Notes under the pieces: generated by a model
What the model was told of the DNA's origin: nothing
What the model saw: the letters and a program-made list of their open reading frames with translations, nothing else
Database searches by the model: none
From: Streptomyces sp. LUP47B
GTDB taxonomy: Bacteria; Actinomycetota; Actinomycetes; Streptomycetales; Streptomycetaceae
DNA: 42,495 bases
Direction: 5' to 3'
Assembly (NCBI RefSeq): GCF_001746295.1
Contig: NZ_MJAH01000016.1
Location: 157,179 to 199,673 of the forward strand
Shown here: piece after piece, positions 17,355 to 25,761 of the stretch
Numbering within the stretch: the stretch's first letter is position 1
Layout of the letters: each line of letters starts with the position of its first letter
Program-made: the position numbers and the translations under genes

Positions 17355-17673
17355 AGGGCCCCCACGGCGAACCGGCGATATCGGTTCCGAAGATCTCCAC
17401 CGCGTGCGCCATGTTCACAAAGCCGTGCTCCGCCGCGATGGCCTCCGCCCACTTCTCCACCGCCGGGCCCTCGACCTCGACCTTGCCGCATACGCGGCAG
17501 ACGAGGTGGTGGTGGTGTTCGCCGGTGGAGCAGCGGCGGTAGACCGTGGTCAGCCAGACGGAGTCGCCCTTGTGCTTGAGCATGTCGTTCAGTTCCTGCG
17601 CGCTGCGGAACTCGTCGACCTCGTCGAGCGCCGCAGCCACGGCGGCCCGCTGCCGGATCGCACGGCCTCTCAC
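17355..17673 (-). pseudogene. zur: Zinc uptake regulator Zur (Fur family), internally deleted and truncated
   Basis: The N-terminus RQRAAVAAALDEVDEFRSAQ then ELNDMLKHKGDSV and LTTVYRR is Fur/Zur winged-helix sequence. It jumps directly to CSTGEHHHHLVCRVCGK, VEVEGPAVEKWAEAI and NMAHAVEIFGT. In Streptomyces Zur, about 25 residues (TLQSLADAGEV...SVYR) normally lie between VYR and RCSTG. The loss is in frame and bounded by VYR at both ends, as expected from recombination between short repeats. It removes the wing. The C-terminal CxxC that should follow FGT is replaced by unrelated codons. The remaining 17129-17354 shows no gene. Confidence 0.85.
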
Positions 17674-17689
17674 GGAAGGTCCTGCGGGT

Positions 17690-18081
17690 CACCGGTTACC
17701 TCCTCGCGTCTGCCCTGCCAGGCCATTGTGCCAGCCCGGCCTGTCAGAGCCCGGGACACAGGCTCTCCCCGTCAGACGCCGACCTTGCCACTCAGTAACT
17801 CGCCGAAACCCCACGCTTCCCGCCGGACGTCGCGTGAAATGGCGCAGCCGGACAGACGGGTCCTTCGGGTGGTGCTGCGCGGGACCCAACCTCGGTCCGC
17901 GCCTGTACCGACGGCCATCAACTGGCGGAGGCCGGGGCCGGGGTCCCAGCCTCCTTGCTGTCCGCTGTCCGCTGACGGCTGGAGGACCACCCCGTCAATG
18001 CACACATCGTGAAGTCACCAATAGCGAGTGAGAAAATCAAAGAACATTGTGACTTCCACAAGCAGGGTGGGTGAATTCTGC
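17690..18081. other. Intergenic stretch, no gene recognised
   Basis: Several short open frames cross these 390 bp, but none has a ribosome site or a recognisable product. The last 80 bp are AT-richer than the surroundings and lead into the promoter of the Tap-like operon. Confidence 0.5.
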
Positions 18082-18113
18082 TATAGTGGTAGGCAGTTGA
18101 GTCCCCTAGGAGG
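18079..18113 (+). promoter_or_regulatory. Extended -10 promoter and Shine-Dalgarno of the Tap-like operon
   Basis: TGCTATAGT at 18079-18087 is an extended -10 element (TGn + TATAGT). No good -35 lies 17 nt upstream, which is usual for extended -10 promoters. AGGAGG at 18108-18113 precedes the GTG at 18118 by only 4 nt; GTG 18114 is out of frame. Confidence 0.55.
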
Positions 18114-18117
18114 GTGA

Positions 18118-20685
18118 GTGAGCCAGTCGCCACAGGACGAGGGCGCGATCAACGCAACCACGGCGCGGAACAAGCTGTACGCGCTGGTGAAGCTCGTCGA
18201 AGAAGAGGGGCGCACCACGGTGATCACCAAGCACAAGGTGCGCGCTCTGCTGGCCCCGCTGGACCGGTTTCCGGCAGCGCGGAAGACCGATGCCTTCCCG
18301 GCTCATGTGCTGAGTACGGCGCAGAGGGACTTCGGCGACCTCGTCACGCTGGCGGCGAAGGGCCAGCCGCAGGTGCTCCTGCGGAACACCACTCCGGTCG
18401 CGGTGCTGCTCCCCGCCGACCCCTCTTCTGATGCCCTCTCGTCGGACACGGCCGTGCACCCCGGCGCGGCGACCGCAGGAGGTGCGGTGAACAGCCAAGG
18501 CAACCAGGACCGCGGCAGCACGCCCCGCAGGCTCGCCACGCTCGGCGACGCCATCGGTTCCGTCCTCTCCGACGGCCCTGCCAGCGGCCCCACGTTCGGG
18601 CTGCCGGGCCTGGACGCCGCGACAGGCGGTCTGCAGCGGGGCAAGCTGACGCTCGTGGCAGCTCGTCCGAGCGTCGGCGGAAGCCTGCTGGGTCTGGCGG
18701 CCGCACGCAAGACGGCGCTTGTCGACCACGACATGGTCCTGTACGCGGCCTCGGGACCCAACCGGGACGACATCTTCCGCCGGATCATCTCCGCCGAGAC
18801 CGGCGGCGAATACGCGCGACTCAAGCAGGGCCGCCTTACCGAGCATGAGCAGAAAGTCGCCCACCAGCTCGTCCAGGCCGGCGACCTCCTGATGATCGAT
18901 GACGGCAGTGACCTGACCGCCGAGGACATCGCGGAGACTGCCCCGCACATGGAGGGCCTGGCCCTGGTGGTCGTGGACCGCCTGCAGGCCGCCCACAGCG
19001 CCCGCCTGCCGCTGTCCGGGGACCGCCTCCCGGACGCCTCGCAGGTCCTGGCCACTCTCGCGCGCACACTGCACGTACCGGTGCTCGCCATCGTGGACAG
19101 CGACGACCCCGCACTCCTGGGCCTGTTGGACGCCGACGTCACCCTGACGCTCACGCCGACCGAGGACCCGGCCCGGGTTCAAGTGACGGTCGCGGAGCGC
19201 GACTTCGGCACGATCGGCTCGGCGTACCTGCAGCCCGACCTGATCCACGCCCGCTTCCTCGACGCCGGCACCGCCTCCCGCGGTCGCGTCGACAGCCCGG
19301 CAGACCCGGGGCTCTCGGCGTCCGTCGGAACAGAGGCGGTGGAACTGGCCGAAGCCGCCCTGCCCTACACATCCGGCGGACACCAGGGGATCCCCGCCGC
19401 CCTCACCCACGAGCTCGCGGCTTGGCGGACCGCGGTCGCGGGCGGCGACCAGGAGACCTTGAAGGAGATCCTGCCGTCGCTGCTCCAGGCCGCCGCCACG
19501 GTCTCCCAGTGGCCGGACACCCATGAGGGGCACCGCCTCGCCAACGCGCTTCGGCCCTACGGCACGCCCGAGTCCGCGGACAACGCCACCGGCGCCGGGC
19601 AGCCCGCTACTCCCGCTGCCACTGCGGCTGTTCACGCCCCGGCGGACAACGGACAGGACCAGTCCGACGCGCCGGAGGACGAAGAAGACGACGAGGACGG
19701 TCTGCAGCCAGGGGACGAGGAGAACGAGCCCGAGGGCCACGTCTTCCCTGCCCTGAAGATCCTCAAGGACTCCGTCGACCGCTCGAAGATGCACCCGATT
19801 AAGGTCATCCGCAAAGAGGAGCGCGACAGCGGCCCATGGCCGCTGATCAGCGAGCACATGGACGGCGAGCCCCGCTGGGCCCACGCCGACATCACCGTCA
19901 CCCGCGTTGCCCACATCCGTGAAAACGGAAAGCGCGTCCGGCGCGACAAGATCGACGTACCTGGCTCCTTCGGTGAGGGCGTGCTGTGCCTCATCGACCG
20001 CAACGGCTCCTTCCCCTCCGCCTGTTCCGCCGTCCCGCTCGCCCCGAACAAGCTCCTGCACACCGGCCCGCTCGACGCCTACGACAAAGCCGGGGCCGGG
20101 ATCTACCTCATCGACATCCCGGAGTGGACCCGCACCGACATGCCGCACCCCCTGGGGCGGATCATCGACCGTCCCGACGAGGACGGCCGGGTATGGGTCA
20201 CCACCCCCCACATCAAGCAACTGGTCAAGCTCGTCCGCGACAACCACATCGCAACGATGCCGACCATCTACGACTCCTGGACCGGCAAGGCCAACGAGTC
20301 CCTGTTCAAGCCGTTCTACGAGGCCACCCGCAAAGCCCGCACCGAACTCGTCCAGACCGGCGGCGACCCCTACAAGGCCTACAAGACCCGCCTGTCCATC
20401 GCGCTGCGCCTGCTGTGGCCCAAGCGCCCCACTCAGCGGTCCCCGTTCTGGCGGCCGGACTGGCGCATGAGCATGGTCGCCGAGGCCTCCGTCCGGCACT
20501 GGACCGTCGCCTTCAAGGCCGTCCAGGAAGGCCACCAGCTCGTCGCGCTGCGCAACGTCGACCAGGCCATCTTCTGGACGCCACCCGGCACGCCGCCGTC
20601 CACGTACCGGATCGGGACCGGCTTCGGGGAAGTCAAGCGCAAGTTCGTCCAGGCCGGAGAGACCATCCTCGAAGGTGACGACTGA
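18118..20685 (+). CDS. Tap-like telomere-associated protein with Phd-like repeats and DnaB-like domain
   Basis: This 855-residue protein is multi-domain. Two Phd/YefM-like repeats lie at 12-50 (NATTARNKLYALVKLVEEEG) and 62-100 (LSTAQRDFGDLVTLAAKG). A DnaB/RecA-like core spans about 158-372 (FGLPGLDAATGGLQRGKLTL), but Walker A reads ARPSVGGSLL without the Lys. A helix pair (GRLTEHEQKVAHQL) and Walker B LALVVVDRLQ remain. An acidic linker follows (515-540). The C-terminal 300 residues include PFWRPDWRMSMVAEASVRHW and YRIGTGFGEVKRKFVQAG. These resemble, from memory, the end of Streptomyces Tap, which recruits terminal protein to telomere DNA. Its stop overlaps the next start by 1 bp, as in tap-tpg operons. 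Confidence 0.6.
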   Translation: MSQSPQDEGAINATTARNKLYALVKLVEEEGRTTVITKHKVRALLAPLDRFPAARKTDAFPAHVLSTAQRDFGDLVTLAAKGQPQVLLRNTTPVAVLLPADPSSDALSSDTAVHPGAATAGGAVNSQGNQDRGSTPRRLATLGDAIGSVLSDGPASGPTFGLPGLDAATGGLQRGKLTLVAARPSVGGSLLGLAAARKTALVDHDMVLYAASGPNRDDIFRRIISAETGGEYARLKQGRLTEHEQKVAHQLVQAGDLLMIDDGSDLTAEDIAETAPHMEGLALVVVDRLQAAHSARLPLSGDRLPDASQVLATLARTLHVPVLAIVDSDDPALLGLLDADVTLTLTPTEDPARVQVTVAERDFGTIGSAYLQPDLIHARFLDAGTASRGRVDSPADPGLSASVGTEAVELAEAALPYTSGGHQGIPAALTHELAAWRTAVAGGDQETLKEILPSLLQAAATVSQWPDTHEGHRLANALRPYGTPESADNATGAGQPATPAATAAVHAPADNGQDQSDAPEDEEDDEDGLQPGDEENEPEGHVFPALKILKDSVDRSKMHPIKVIRKEERDSGPWPLISEHMDGEPRWAHADITVTRVAHIRENGKRVRRDKIDVPGSFGEGVLCLIDRNGSFPSACSAVPLAPNKLLHTGPLDAYDKAGAGIYLIDIPEWTRTDMPHPLGRIIDRPDEDGRVWVTTPHIKQLVKLVRDNHIATMPTIYDSWTGKANESLFKPFYEATRKARTELVQTGGDPYKAYKTRLSIALRLLWPKRPTQRSPFWRPDWRMSMVAEASVRHWTVAFKAVQEGHQLVALRNVDQAIFWTPPGTPPSTYRIGTGFGEVKRKFVQAGETILEGDD

Positions 20686-21257
20686 TGGCCGGCCCCACCG
20701 GGCGCGGAGGATCCCTGGGCGCCGCCCTCAACGACCTCCTGCGCTCCCAGGTCACCCCCCGCCACCGCCTGTCCTCCTACAACGCCAAGCACTGGCACGC
20801 CCAGCTCAGCCAGCTCACCGCGACCCACCGCGGACAGCAGGCCCTCGCGGACGCCGGCCTGAACGTCACGACCAAGACCCTCATCAACTGGCTCTCCGAC
20901 GCCGAGTACAACATCCGCCGCAGCTACCTGGACGTCATCCACACCGCGTACGAGAACGTCGCCATCGTCCCCGCCGACCCGCTCCCCGACCACATCACAG
21001 ACGGCCAGTACGAAATCAGCGGCGTCGTCAAAACCGGCAACGACGTACGTACACGCGGCACCGCGGACGCCGCGCCCCTGCGGATTGACGGCAGCCGGGG
21101 CAACTGGGACGCGATCGAGGAACTCTGGCTCGCCGGCGAACTCACCGACGACGAGTTCGAGGACCACTTCATCGACGACGTCATCGTCGAGGACATCGGC
21201 GAAGGCACCGACGGCTGGGAGTTCACCGGCGCCTCGTACTCCGTCGAAGTCCGATAG
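20685..21257 (+). CDS. Tpg-like terminal-protein candidate
   Basis: The ATG overlaps the upstream stop (TGATG), implying translational coupling. The 190-residue product has an N-terminal helical/HTH-like part at about 25-75 (QQALADAGLNVTTKTLINWL). A strongly acidic C-terminal half follows (EELWLAGELTDDEFEDHF, DDVIVEDIGEGTDGWEF). It is similar in size and layout to the 185-residue Tpg terminal protein of linear Streptomyces replicons. Tpg is covalently bound to telomere 5' ends and is encoded just after tap. I see no clear sequence identity to Tpg itself; the Tpc/GtpA-type alternatives are equally possible. It could also be only a DNA-binding regulator. Confidence 0.5.
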   Translation: MAGPTGRGGSLGAALNDLLRSQVTPRHRLSSYNAKHWHAQLSQLTATHRGQQALADAGLNVTTKTLINWLSDAEYNIRRSYLDVIHTAYENVAIVPADPLPDHITDGQYEISGVVKTGNDVRTRGTADAAPLRIDGSRGNWDAIEELWLAGELTDDEFEDHFIDDVIVEDIGEGTDGWEFTGASYSVEVR

Positions 21258-21383
21258 CAGCACACACGAGCAGCCGAACCGCCCACGCAACAAGGACATC
21301 CACACAGTGAGCCATCCAGAACAGCGGGAGCTCCCGCGGATCGCCGTGTGTAGGCACAGACGGCGGAGAACGCCGGGCAGCGG

Positions 21384-21662
21384 GTGACCGAACTGCTCGG
21401 CGCCGCGGGTGTGAGCCCGGCCGAGGCACAGACCCTCATCGCAACCATCCACGCTGGCGCCGTGGAAGGCGCTCAGAGCAAAGTCATCGAGTTCGACACG
21501 CCGACCCCCGCCGACACCAGCGACCAGGTCAGGGAGGCGCCGCCGCCCTGGTGCCTCTCTGCGAGGTCCGGGGGATGGACGCCTACACGTTGCCGAAGTC
21601 ACGACCCGGCTACCTGGCAGCCCTCTGCAGCCGGCTACCGCTGTAAGCATGCCACCGACTGA
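21384..21662 (+). pseudogene. Small ORF trailing the Tap/Tpg-like operon, probably broken
   Basis: From GTG 21384 the first 50 codons look coding (ELLGAAGVSPAEAQTLIATI, then AVEGAQSKVIEFDTPTP). The rest does not. A GTG at 21307 after a weak ribosome site begins SHPEQRELPRIAV in another frame and stops at 21387, so a frameshift probably splits one small gene. I do not recognise it. It would be the third gene of the operon. Confidence 0.4.
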
Positions 21663-22311
21663 GTGGCCCTCAAATCGAGCTGGCAGCTCTGCAATCCCGG
21701 TTTCGAGCGTCTCGGCTGTCCCCAGTGACGGGAGCGGGCCCGACTCCCGCCGCGCAGTCACGCAGGGGCCGCGCGGCGAGACTGCAGCGATCTTGTCGTT
21801 TTCTTACCGGTTGCTCCGCTTCTTCTTTCACCAAATCGCGTTCGTTGAGGCGGGGCACAATCTGATTGCCCGGCTGATCGATGACGATCATCTGGAGCAG
21901 GCCGCTCGGCTGGTACAGGAGACGATCGCGGGCTATCGGCAGTACTCGCGCCTTCCGGGCGCGGACACGATGCGCGTCGGGCGAGACCTGGCCGAGCTGG
22001 CCGCACTGATGACGCGGGTGGGCCGGACAGCAGAAGCGGCAGCGGCACAGCGAGCCGCAGACGACCTCTCGCCCGCGGCCGGCGTGCCCGGCGCGGGTGA
22101 CACCGTCGGCACTCCCACCCTGAGGAGCGGCTCCCACGGCCCGGCGGTGCGCAAGCTCCAGCGGCTGCTGAACGCACACGTCCCGGATATCCCACCCCTC
22201 GCGGTCGACGGGGTCTTCGGTCCCGTCACGGACGGACGCGTCCGCAAGTTCCAGCGCCGTCTCGCGGTCGTGGTCGACGGCACCTCGGTCCGCAGACTTG
22301 GAGCGCGCTGA
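21649..22311 (+). CDS. Peptidoglycan-binding-domain protein with a TPR-like segment
   Basis: The 220-residue frame carries a helical TPR-like part at about 75-145 (EQAARLVQETIAGYRQYSRL, ELAALMTRVGRTAEAAAAQR). A PG_binding_1 repeat follows at about 160-215 (LRSGSHGPAVRKLQRLLN... LAVDGVFGPVTDGRVRKFQR). No signal peptide or transmembrane segment is evident, so export is doubtful. The first 60 residues are low in recognisable structure and the true start may be further in. The last residues depart from the usual domain end (VDGxVGPxTWxAL). It may be a fusion of two fragments rather than a working gene. The 150 bp after it hold nothing I recognise. Confidence 0.5.
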   Translation: MPPTEWPSNRAGSSAIPVSSVSAVPSDGSGPDSRRAVTQGPRGETAAILSFSYRLLRFFFHQIAFVEAGHNLIARLIDDDHLEQAARLVQETIAGYRQYSRLPGADTMRVGRDLAELAALMTRVGRTAEAAAAQRAADDLSPAAGVPGAGDTVGTPTLRSGSHGPAVRKLQRLLNAHVPDIPPLAVDGVFGPVTDGRVRKFQRRLAVVVDGTSVRRLGAR

Positions 22312-22460
22312 CGCACTAGGTGTGTTGTCCCGGGACGCGCGCGCCCGCGGCCGCAGACGGAAAAGCACGACCGCTACGTGGCCAACGAGCACCACAACCG
22401 ACCCGCAGCAGAATTAGCCAGCAGGATCGTCACCAGCCGCAAACAGATGTGTGGATCGGC

Positions 22461-22658
22461 TCAGGTGAACAGGGCGGCCAGGGCTGCGGTCACGGTCGCA
22501 GCGAGGGTGAGGACTGCGGCGAAGACGGTGGCGGCGCGGGTGAGGGCGGTGGGATAGACAGCACCGTCCATGCGGGCGAGCTTGCCCGCGCCGGCCGCAG
22601 CCAGCAGTGCGACGACGACCACGAGTGCGATGGTCAGGAGAACGACAGCGACGGCCAC
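22461..22658 (-). CDS. Small two-helix membrane protein
   Basis: I place the start at GTG 22658, seven nt after AGGGAG on the minus strand, giving 65 residues; the longer upstream frame lacks coding character. There are two hydrophobic helices, VAVAVVLLTIALVVVVALLA and ALTRAATVFAAVLTLAATVT, joined by a short charged turn (GKLARMDGA). It diverges from the HTH/NTPase gene across about 120 bp. No known family is recognised. Small membrane proteins next to NTPase-repeat proteins can be effectors, but nothing here proves a link. Confidence 0.6.
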   Translation of the reverse strand: MAVAVVLLTIALVVVVALLAAAGAGKLARMDGAVYPTALTRAATVFAAVLTLAATVTAALAALFT

Positions 22659-22780
22659 GGCAAGCTCCCTGTACACGGTGGGACGTTGACGTGGTCGACG
22701 GTGGTGGAAGCGTTGCGCGCCGGGGTTCGCCGGAACGAAGATGGACACTGGCGAACACATCAGGGGCCGGGGGCGAGCAC

Positions 22781-25138
22781 GTGCCTGACGAGCAGAACGG
22801 CCACAATCCGGCACTCACCGAGCTGCGCAGTCGACTGACCGGCGGGCTGGCGCGGGCCCGGCTGAATCAGACGCAACTCGCCGCCCGGGCGGAGCTGGGG
22901 CGCACCACCGTGTCGGAGGCGCTCTCATCCAAGAAGCCCGTGCCGTCGAGAGAGACGGTGGCGGCACTGGCCGGCGCGCTGAAGCTGCCGGTGCAGGAAT
23001 TGCTGGTGTTGCAGCGGACGGCGGCCGAGGAGTCGGGCACGGTCACCACGGGCGGACCAGGGCGTCCCATCGGACAGTGGGATCCGCATGATCTGGAGGT
23101 TCATCCTGCGGGGCAAGGCGGGGGCGCTGCGGGCTCCGACACCGCCGCAGTGCGGGCACTGCCCGGGTACGTGGCCCGCGAGCATTACCGGGTGCTGGGT
23201 GATGCGGTGCGGGACGCTGCGGCCGGCCATAGCCGGATCCTGGTGCTCGTAGGCGGATCGTCGACAGGGAAGACACGGGCGTGCTGGGAGGCCGTCCAGC
23301 CCCTCGAGGAGAAGGGGTGGCGGCTGTGGCATCCCTTCCACCCGGGCCGCGCGGAGGCCGCGCTGGAGAATCTGCACCGTGTCGGGCCCCGCACCGTGGT
23401 GTGGTTGAACGAGGCCCAGCACTACCTCGGCGACCCGGTATCCGGTGAGCGGATCGCGGCGGCCGTGCACCACCTGCTCATAAGCCGGGAGCGCGGGCCC
23501 GTCCTCGTGCTGGGCACGCTCTGGCCCGAGTACGAGAAGCAGTACACGGCCCTGCCTCGTCCAGGAGCAGAAGATCCGTACAGCCGGACGAGGGAACTGC
23601 TCGCCGGCCGCACCCTGACCGTCCCAGACGCCTTCGACGCCCCGGCTCTGGCTGCGGCCGCTGACCTTGCTGAGAGCGGTGACCGGCTCATGGCCGACGC
23701 CCTCACCCGAGCCCGAACCGATGGGCACATGACCCAGGACCTCGCCGGCGCCCCCCAACTCCTCAGCCGCTACCAGAACGCCAGCCCGGCCGCCAAGGCA
23801 GTGCTGGAAGCGGCGATGGACGCGCGCCGCCTCGGCGTCGGCCTCCACTTGCCCCAGGCCTTCCTCACCGACGCCGCCATCGACTACCTCGATCAAAGCG
23901 ACTACGACCAGCTCACCGACGACTGGGTAGAGTTGGCCTACGCCGAACTCGCTCGACTCGTCCACGGAAAACAGGCCCCTCTGCGCCGCACCACCCCCCG
24001 CCCCCCACGGCGTCCGCCTGCCACCGCTGCCACCGAGGCACCAGCCACGGCGGGGCCACAGTTCCGGCTCGCTGACTACCTCGAACAACACGGCCGAGCC
24101 GCCCCCCGTCGCCCGTGCCCGCCTAACTCCTTCTGGCTCGCCGCTCTCACCCACCTCACCCACCCCGACGACCTGCACAACCTCACCGAGGCAGCCGAGA
24201 ACAGCCACCGCCTCCAATGGGCCCACCACCTCCGCCACCGTGCTGCCGACCATGGCAGCCCTCACGCCCTGTATCGCCTGGCCGTGATGCGGGAGAAGGC
24301 CGGGGACCAGGAGGGTGCCGAAGCCCTGGCCCGGCAGGCCGCAGACCACGGCAGCACCGAAGCCCTGTACTGCCTCGCCGGGATGCGGGAGGAGGCGGGG
24401 GACCGGGAGGCTGCCGAAGCCCTGTTCCGGCAGGCCGCTGCCCACGGCAACACCCTCGCCTTGGTCGGCCTGGCCGAGATGTGGGAGAAGACCGGGGACC
24501 GGGAGGGCGCCGAAGCCCTCCTACTCCGGCACGCCGCCGACCACGGCAACAACGTCCCCCTGTACGTCCTGGCCTTGACGCGGGAGAGAGCCGGGGACCA
24601 GGAGGGCGCCGCAGCCCTCCTACTCCGAGGGGCCGCCGCCCAAGGCGACACCGCCACCATGTGCCGTGTGGCCGTGATGCGGGAGAAGGCTGGGGACCGG
24701 GAGGGTGCCGAAGCCCTGTTTCGGCAGGCCGCGGACCAGGGCAGCACCGTTGCCCTGCTTGGCCTGGCCGAGATGCGGGAGGAGGCCGGGGACCAGGAGG
24801 GTGCCGAAGCCCTACTCTGGCGGGCCGCAGACGACGGCGACACCGTCGCCCTGTACCGCCTGGCCGTGATGCGGGAGAAGGCCGGGGACCAGGAGGGTGC
24901 CGAAGCCCTGGCCCGGCAGGCCGCAGACCACGGCAGCACCGAAGCCCTGTACCGCCTGGCCGAGATGCGGGAGGAGGCCGGGGAGCGGGAGAGCGCCGAA
25001 GCCCTGGCCCGGCAGGCCGCGGACCACGGCGGCATCGAAGTCCTGTACCGCCTGGCCTTGATGCGGGAGGAGGCCGGGGAGCGGGAGAGCGCCGAAGCCC
25101 TATTCCGGCAGGTCGCCGACCACGGCGGCACCAAGTAG
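22781..25138 (+). CDS. HTH/P-loop NTPase protein with nine Sel1/TPR-like repeats
   Basis: From GTG 22781 the protein has 785 residues; in-frame starts further upstream exist but read poorly. Residues about 12-80 are a Cro/C1-type HTH (LNQTQLAARAELGRTTVSEA). A P-loop NTPase follows with Walker A GGSSTGKT (158-165) and a candidate acidic strand TVVWLNEAQHYL (205-216). A helical and Pro/Ala-rich stretch leads to nine repeats of 32-33 residues (consensus ALYRLAxMREEAGDxEGAEA). This HTH-NTPase-repeat layout resembles STAND-type signalling ATPases, some of which act in phage defence or regulation. The role here is unknown. It is monocistronic, with a divergent small membrane gene. Confidence 0.75.
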   Translation: MPDEQNGHNPALTELRSRLTGGLARARLNQTQLAARAELGRTTVSEALSSKKPVPSRETVAALAGALKLPVQELLVLQRTAAEESGTVTTGGPGRPIGQWDPHDLEVHPAGQGGGAAGSDTAAVRALPGYVAREHYRVLGDAVRDAAAGHSRILVLVGGSSTGKTRACWEAVQPLEEKGWRLWHPFHPGRAEAALENLHRVGPRTVVWLNEAQHYLGDPVSGERIAAAVHHLLISRERGPVLVLGTLWPEYEKQYTALPRPGAEDPYSRTRELLAGRTLTVPDAFDAPALAAAADLAESGDRLMADALTRARTDGHMTQDLAGAPQLLSRYQNASPAAKAVLEAAMDARRLGVGLHLPQAFLTDAAIDYLDQSDYDQLTDDWVELAYAELARLVHGKQAPLRRTTPRPPRRPPATAATEAPATAGPQFRLADYLEQHGRAAPRRPCPPNSFWLAALTHLTHPDDLHNLTEAAENSHRLQWAHHLRHRAADHGSPHALYRLAVMREKAGDQEGAEALARQAADHGSTEALYCLAGMREEAGDREAAEALFRQAAAHGNTLALVGLAEMWEKTGDREGAEALLLRHAADHGNNVPLYVLALTRERAGDQEGAAALLLRGAAAQGDTATMCRVAVMREKAGDREGAEALFRQAADQGSTVALLGLAEMREEAGDQEGAEALLWRAADDGDTVALYRLAVMREKAGDQEGAEALARQAADHGSTEALYRLAEMREEAGERESAEALARQAADHGGIEVLYRLALMREEAGERESAEALFRQVADHGGTK
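24243..25134 (+). repeat. Nine 96-99-bp tandem coding repeats
   Basis: The 3' third of the NTPase gene is built from nine in-frame units of 96 or 99 bp encoding Sel1/TPR-like helices. Units 1 and 7 (24266-24370 and 24848-24952) are identical over 105 bp except for one T/C difference. This points to recent copying within the array. Such arrays can change length by slippage or recombination without losing frame. Confidence 0.9.
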
Positions 25139-25761
25139 GCGTTCAAGAGTCAGTGGCCGTACGGTCTGGACCCTGACGGTACGCCGACTCCTCCGCGGTA
25201 ACCGTCTGCTTCCATCCTGCACAGCTGATCGCGTGGAGACACCGCCATTTGCGGCTGGTGACACGGTTTTTACCGGCACCCCGACTTCTCGCGGGGGAAG
25301 TGAGCCGCCCGGATGCGGCGTTCGGCCCGGCGCCGATCCCGGTCCTCGCCCTCGGCCATCAGCACTCGCCCCCGGCCTGCCGTGGTCAGCGCTGTTGGGG
25401 GTGACAGACCTCGGAGCAGCACAATCTGCAAACTCCGGCCGAGGCAGGCCCGCCAGGAAAGCGCCCTATCCGGACGGGGCTTCGTCCGGGCGGACCTTGG
25501 GGTCTTCGACGTTGGTAGCCGACGACCAGCGCGTGGTGTGTGGTGACTTGGTTGGTGGCGAAGGCCGCGCCGAAACGGACTGGCGGTGCCGGGTAGCGCT
25601 GATCGCCTGGGCGTCAAAGGGACACAGCCTGGCTTCGTTGATCTCTGGGAACAGCGTTTGGCGACCGGTTCCGGAGGCAGTTGGTGATCACCTGGCTCAC
25701 GAATCTCGATGAGAAACGATGGCACTGTCGTGTCCACGAACGTGGGACGGCCAGCCTCTCG
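25139..25761. other. Gene-poor spacer containing an IS21 scar
   Basis: No convincing gene lies here apart from the istB fragment at 25275-25370. Short open frames on both strands lack ribosome sites and known motifs. Confidence 0.5.
25275..25370 (-). mobile_element. IS21 istB fragment
   Basis: The minus strand encodes LMAEGEDRDRRRAERRIRAA then HFPREKS. It matches the internal block LLMAECDDRARRRSERRIKA of the full istB at 26393-27190, with several substitutions. Only about 30 codons remain. It is therefore an older, diverged IS21 copy rather than a duplicate of the neighbour. Confidence 0.75.

Noticed and set aside
18106..20535. 809-codon open frame antisense to the Tap-like gene
   Set aside because: It lies wholly opposite a gene with clear domains and has no ribosome site or recognisable motif. 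It is a GC-rich shadow.
24217..25176. Repetitive plus- and minus-strand frames over the NTPase repeat array
   Set aside because: They mirror the coding repeats in other frames (RGPGGCRSP-type runs). The Sel1/TPR frame alone has domain sense.
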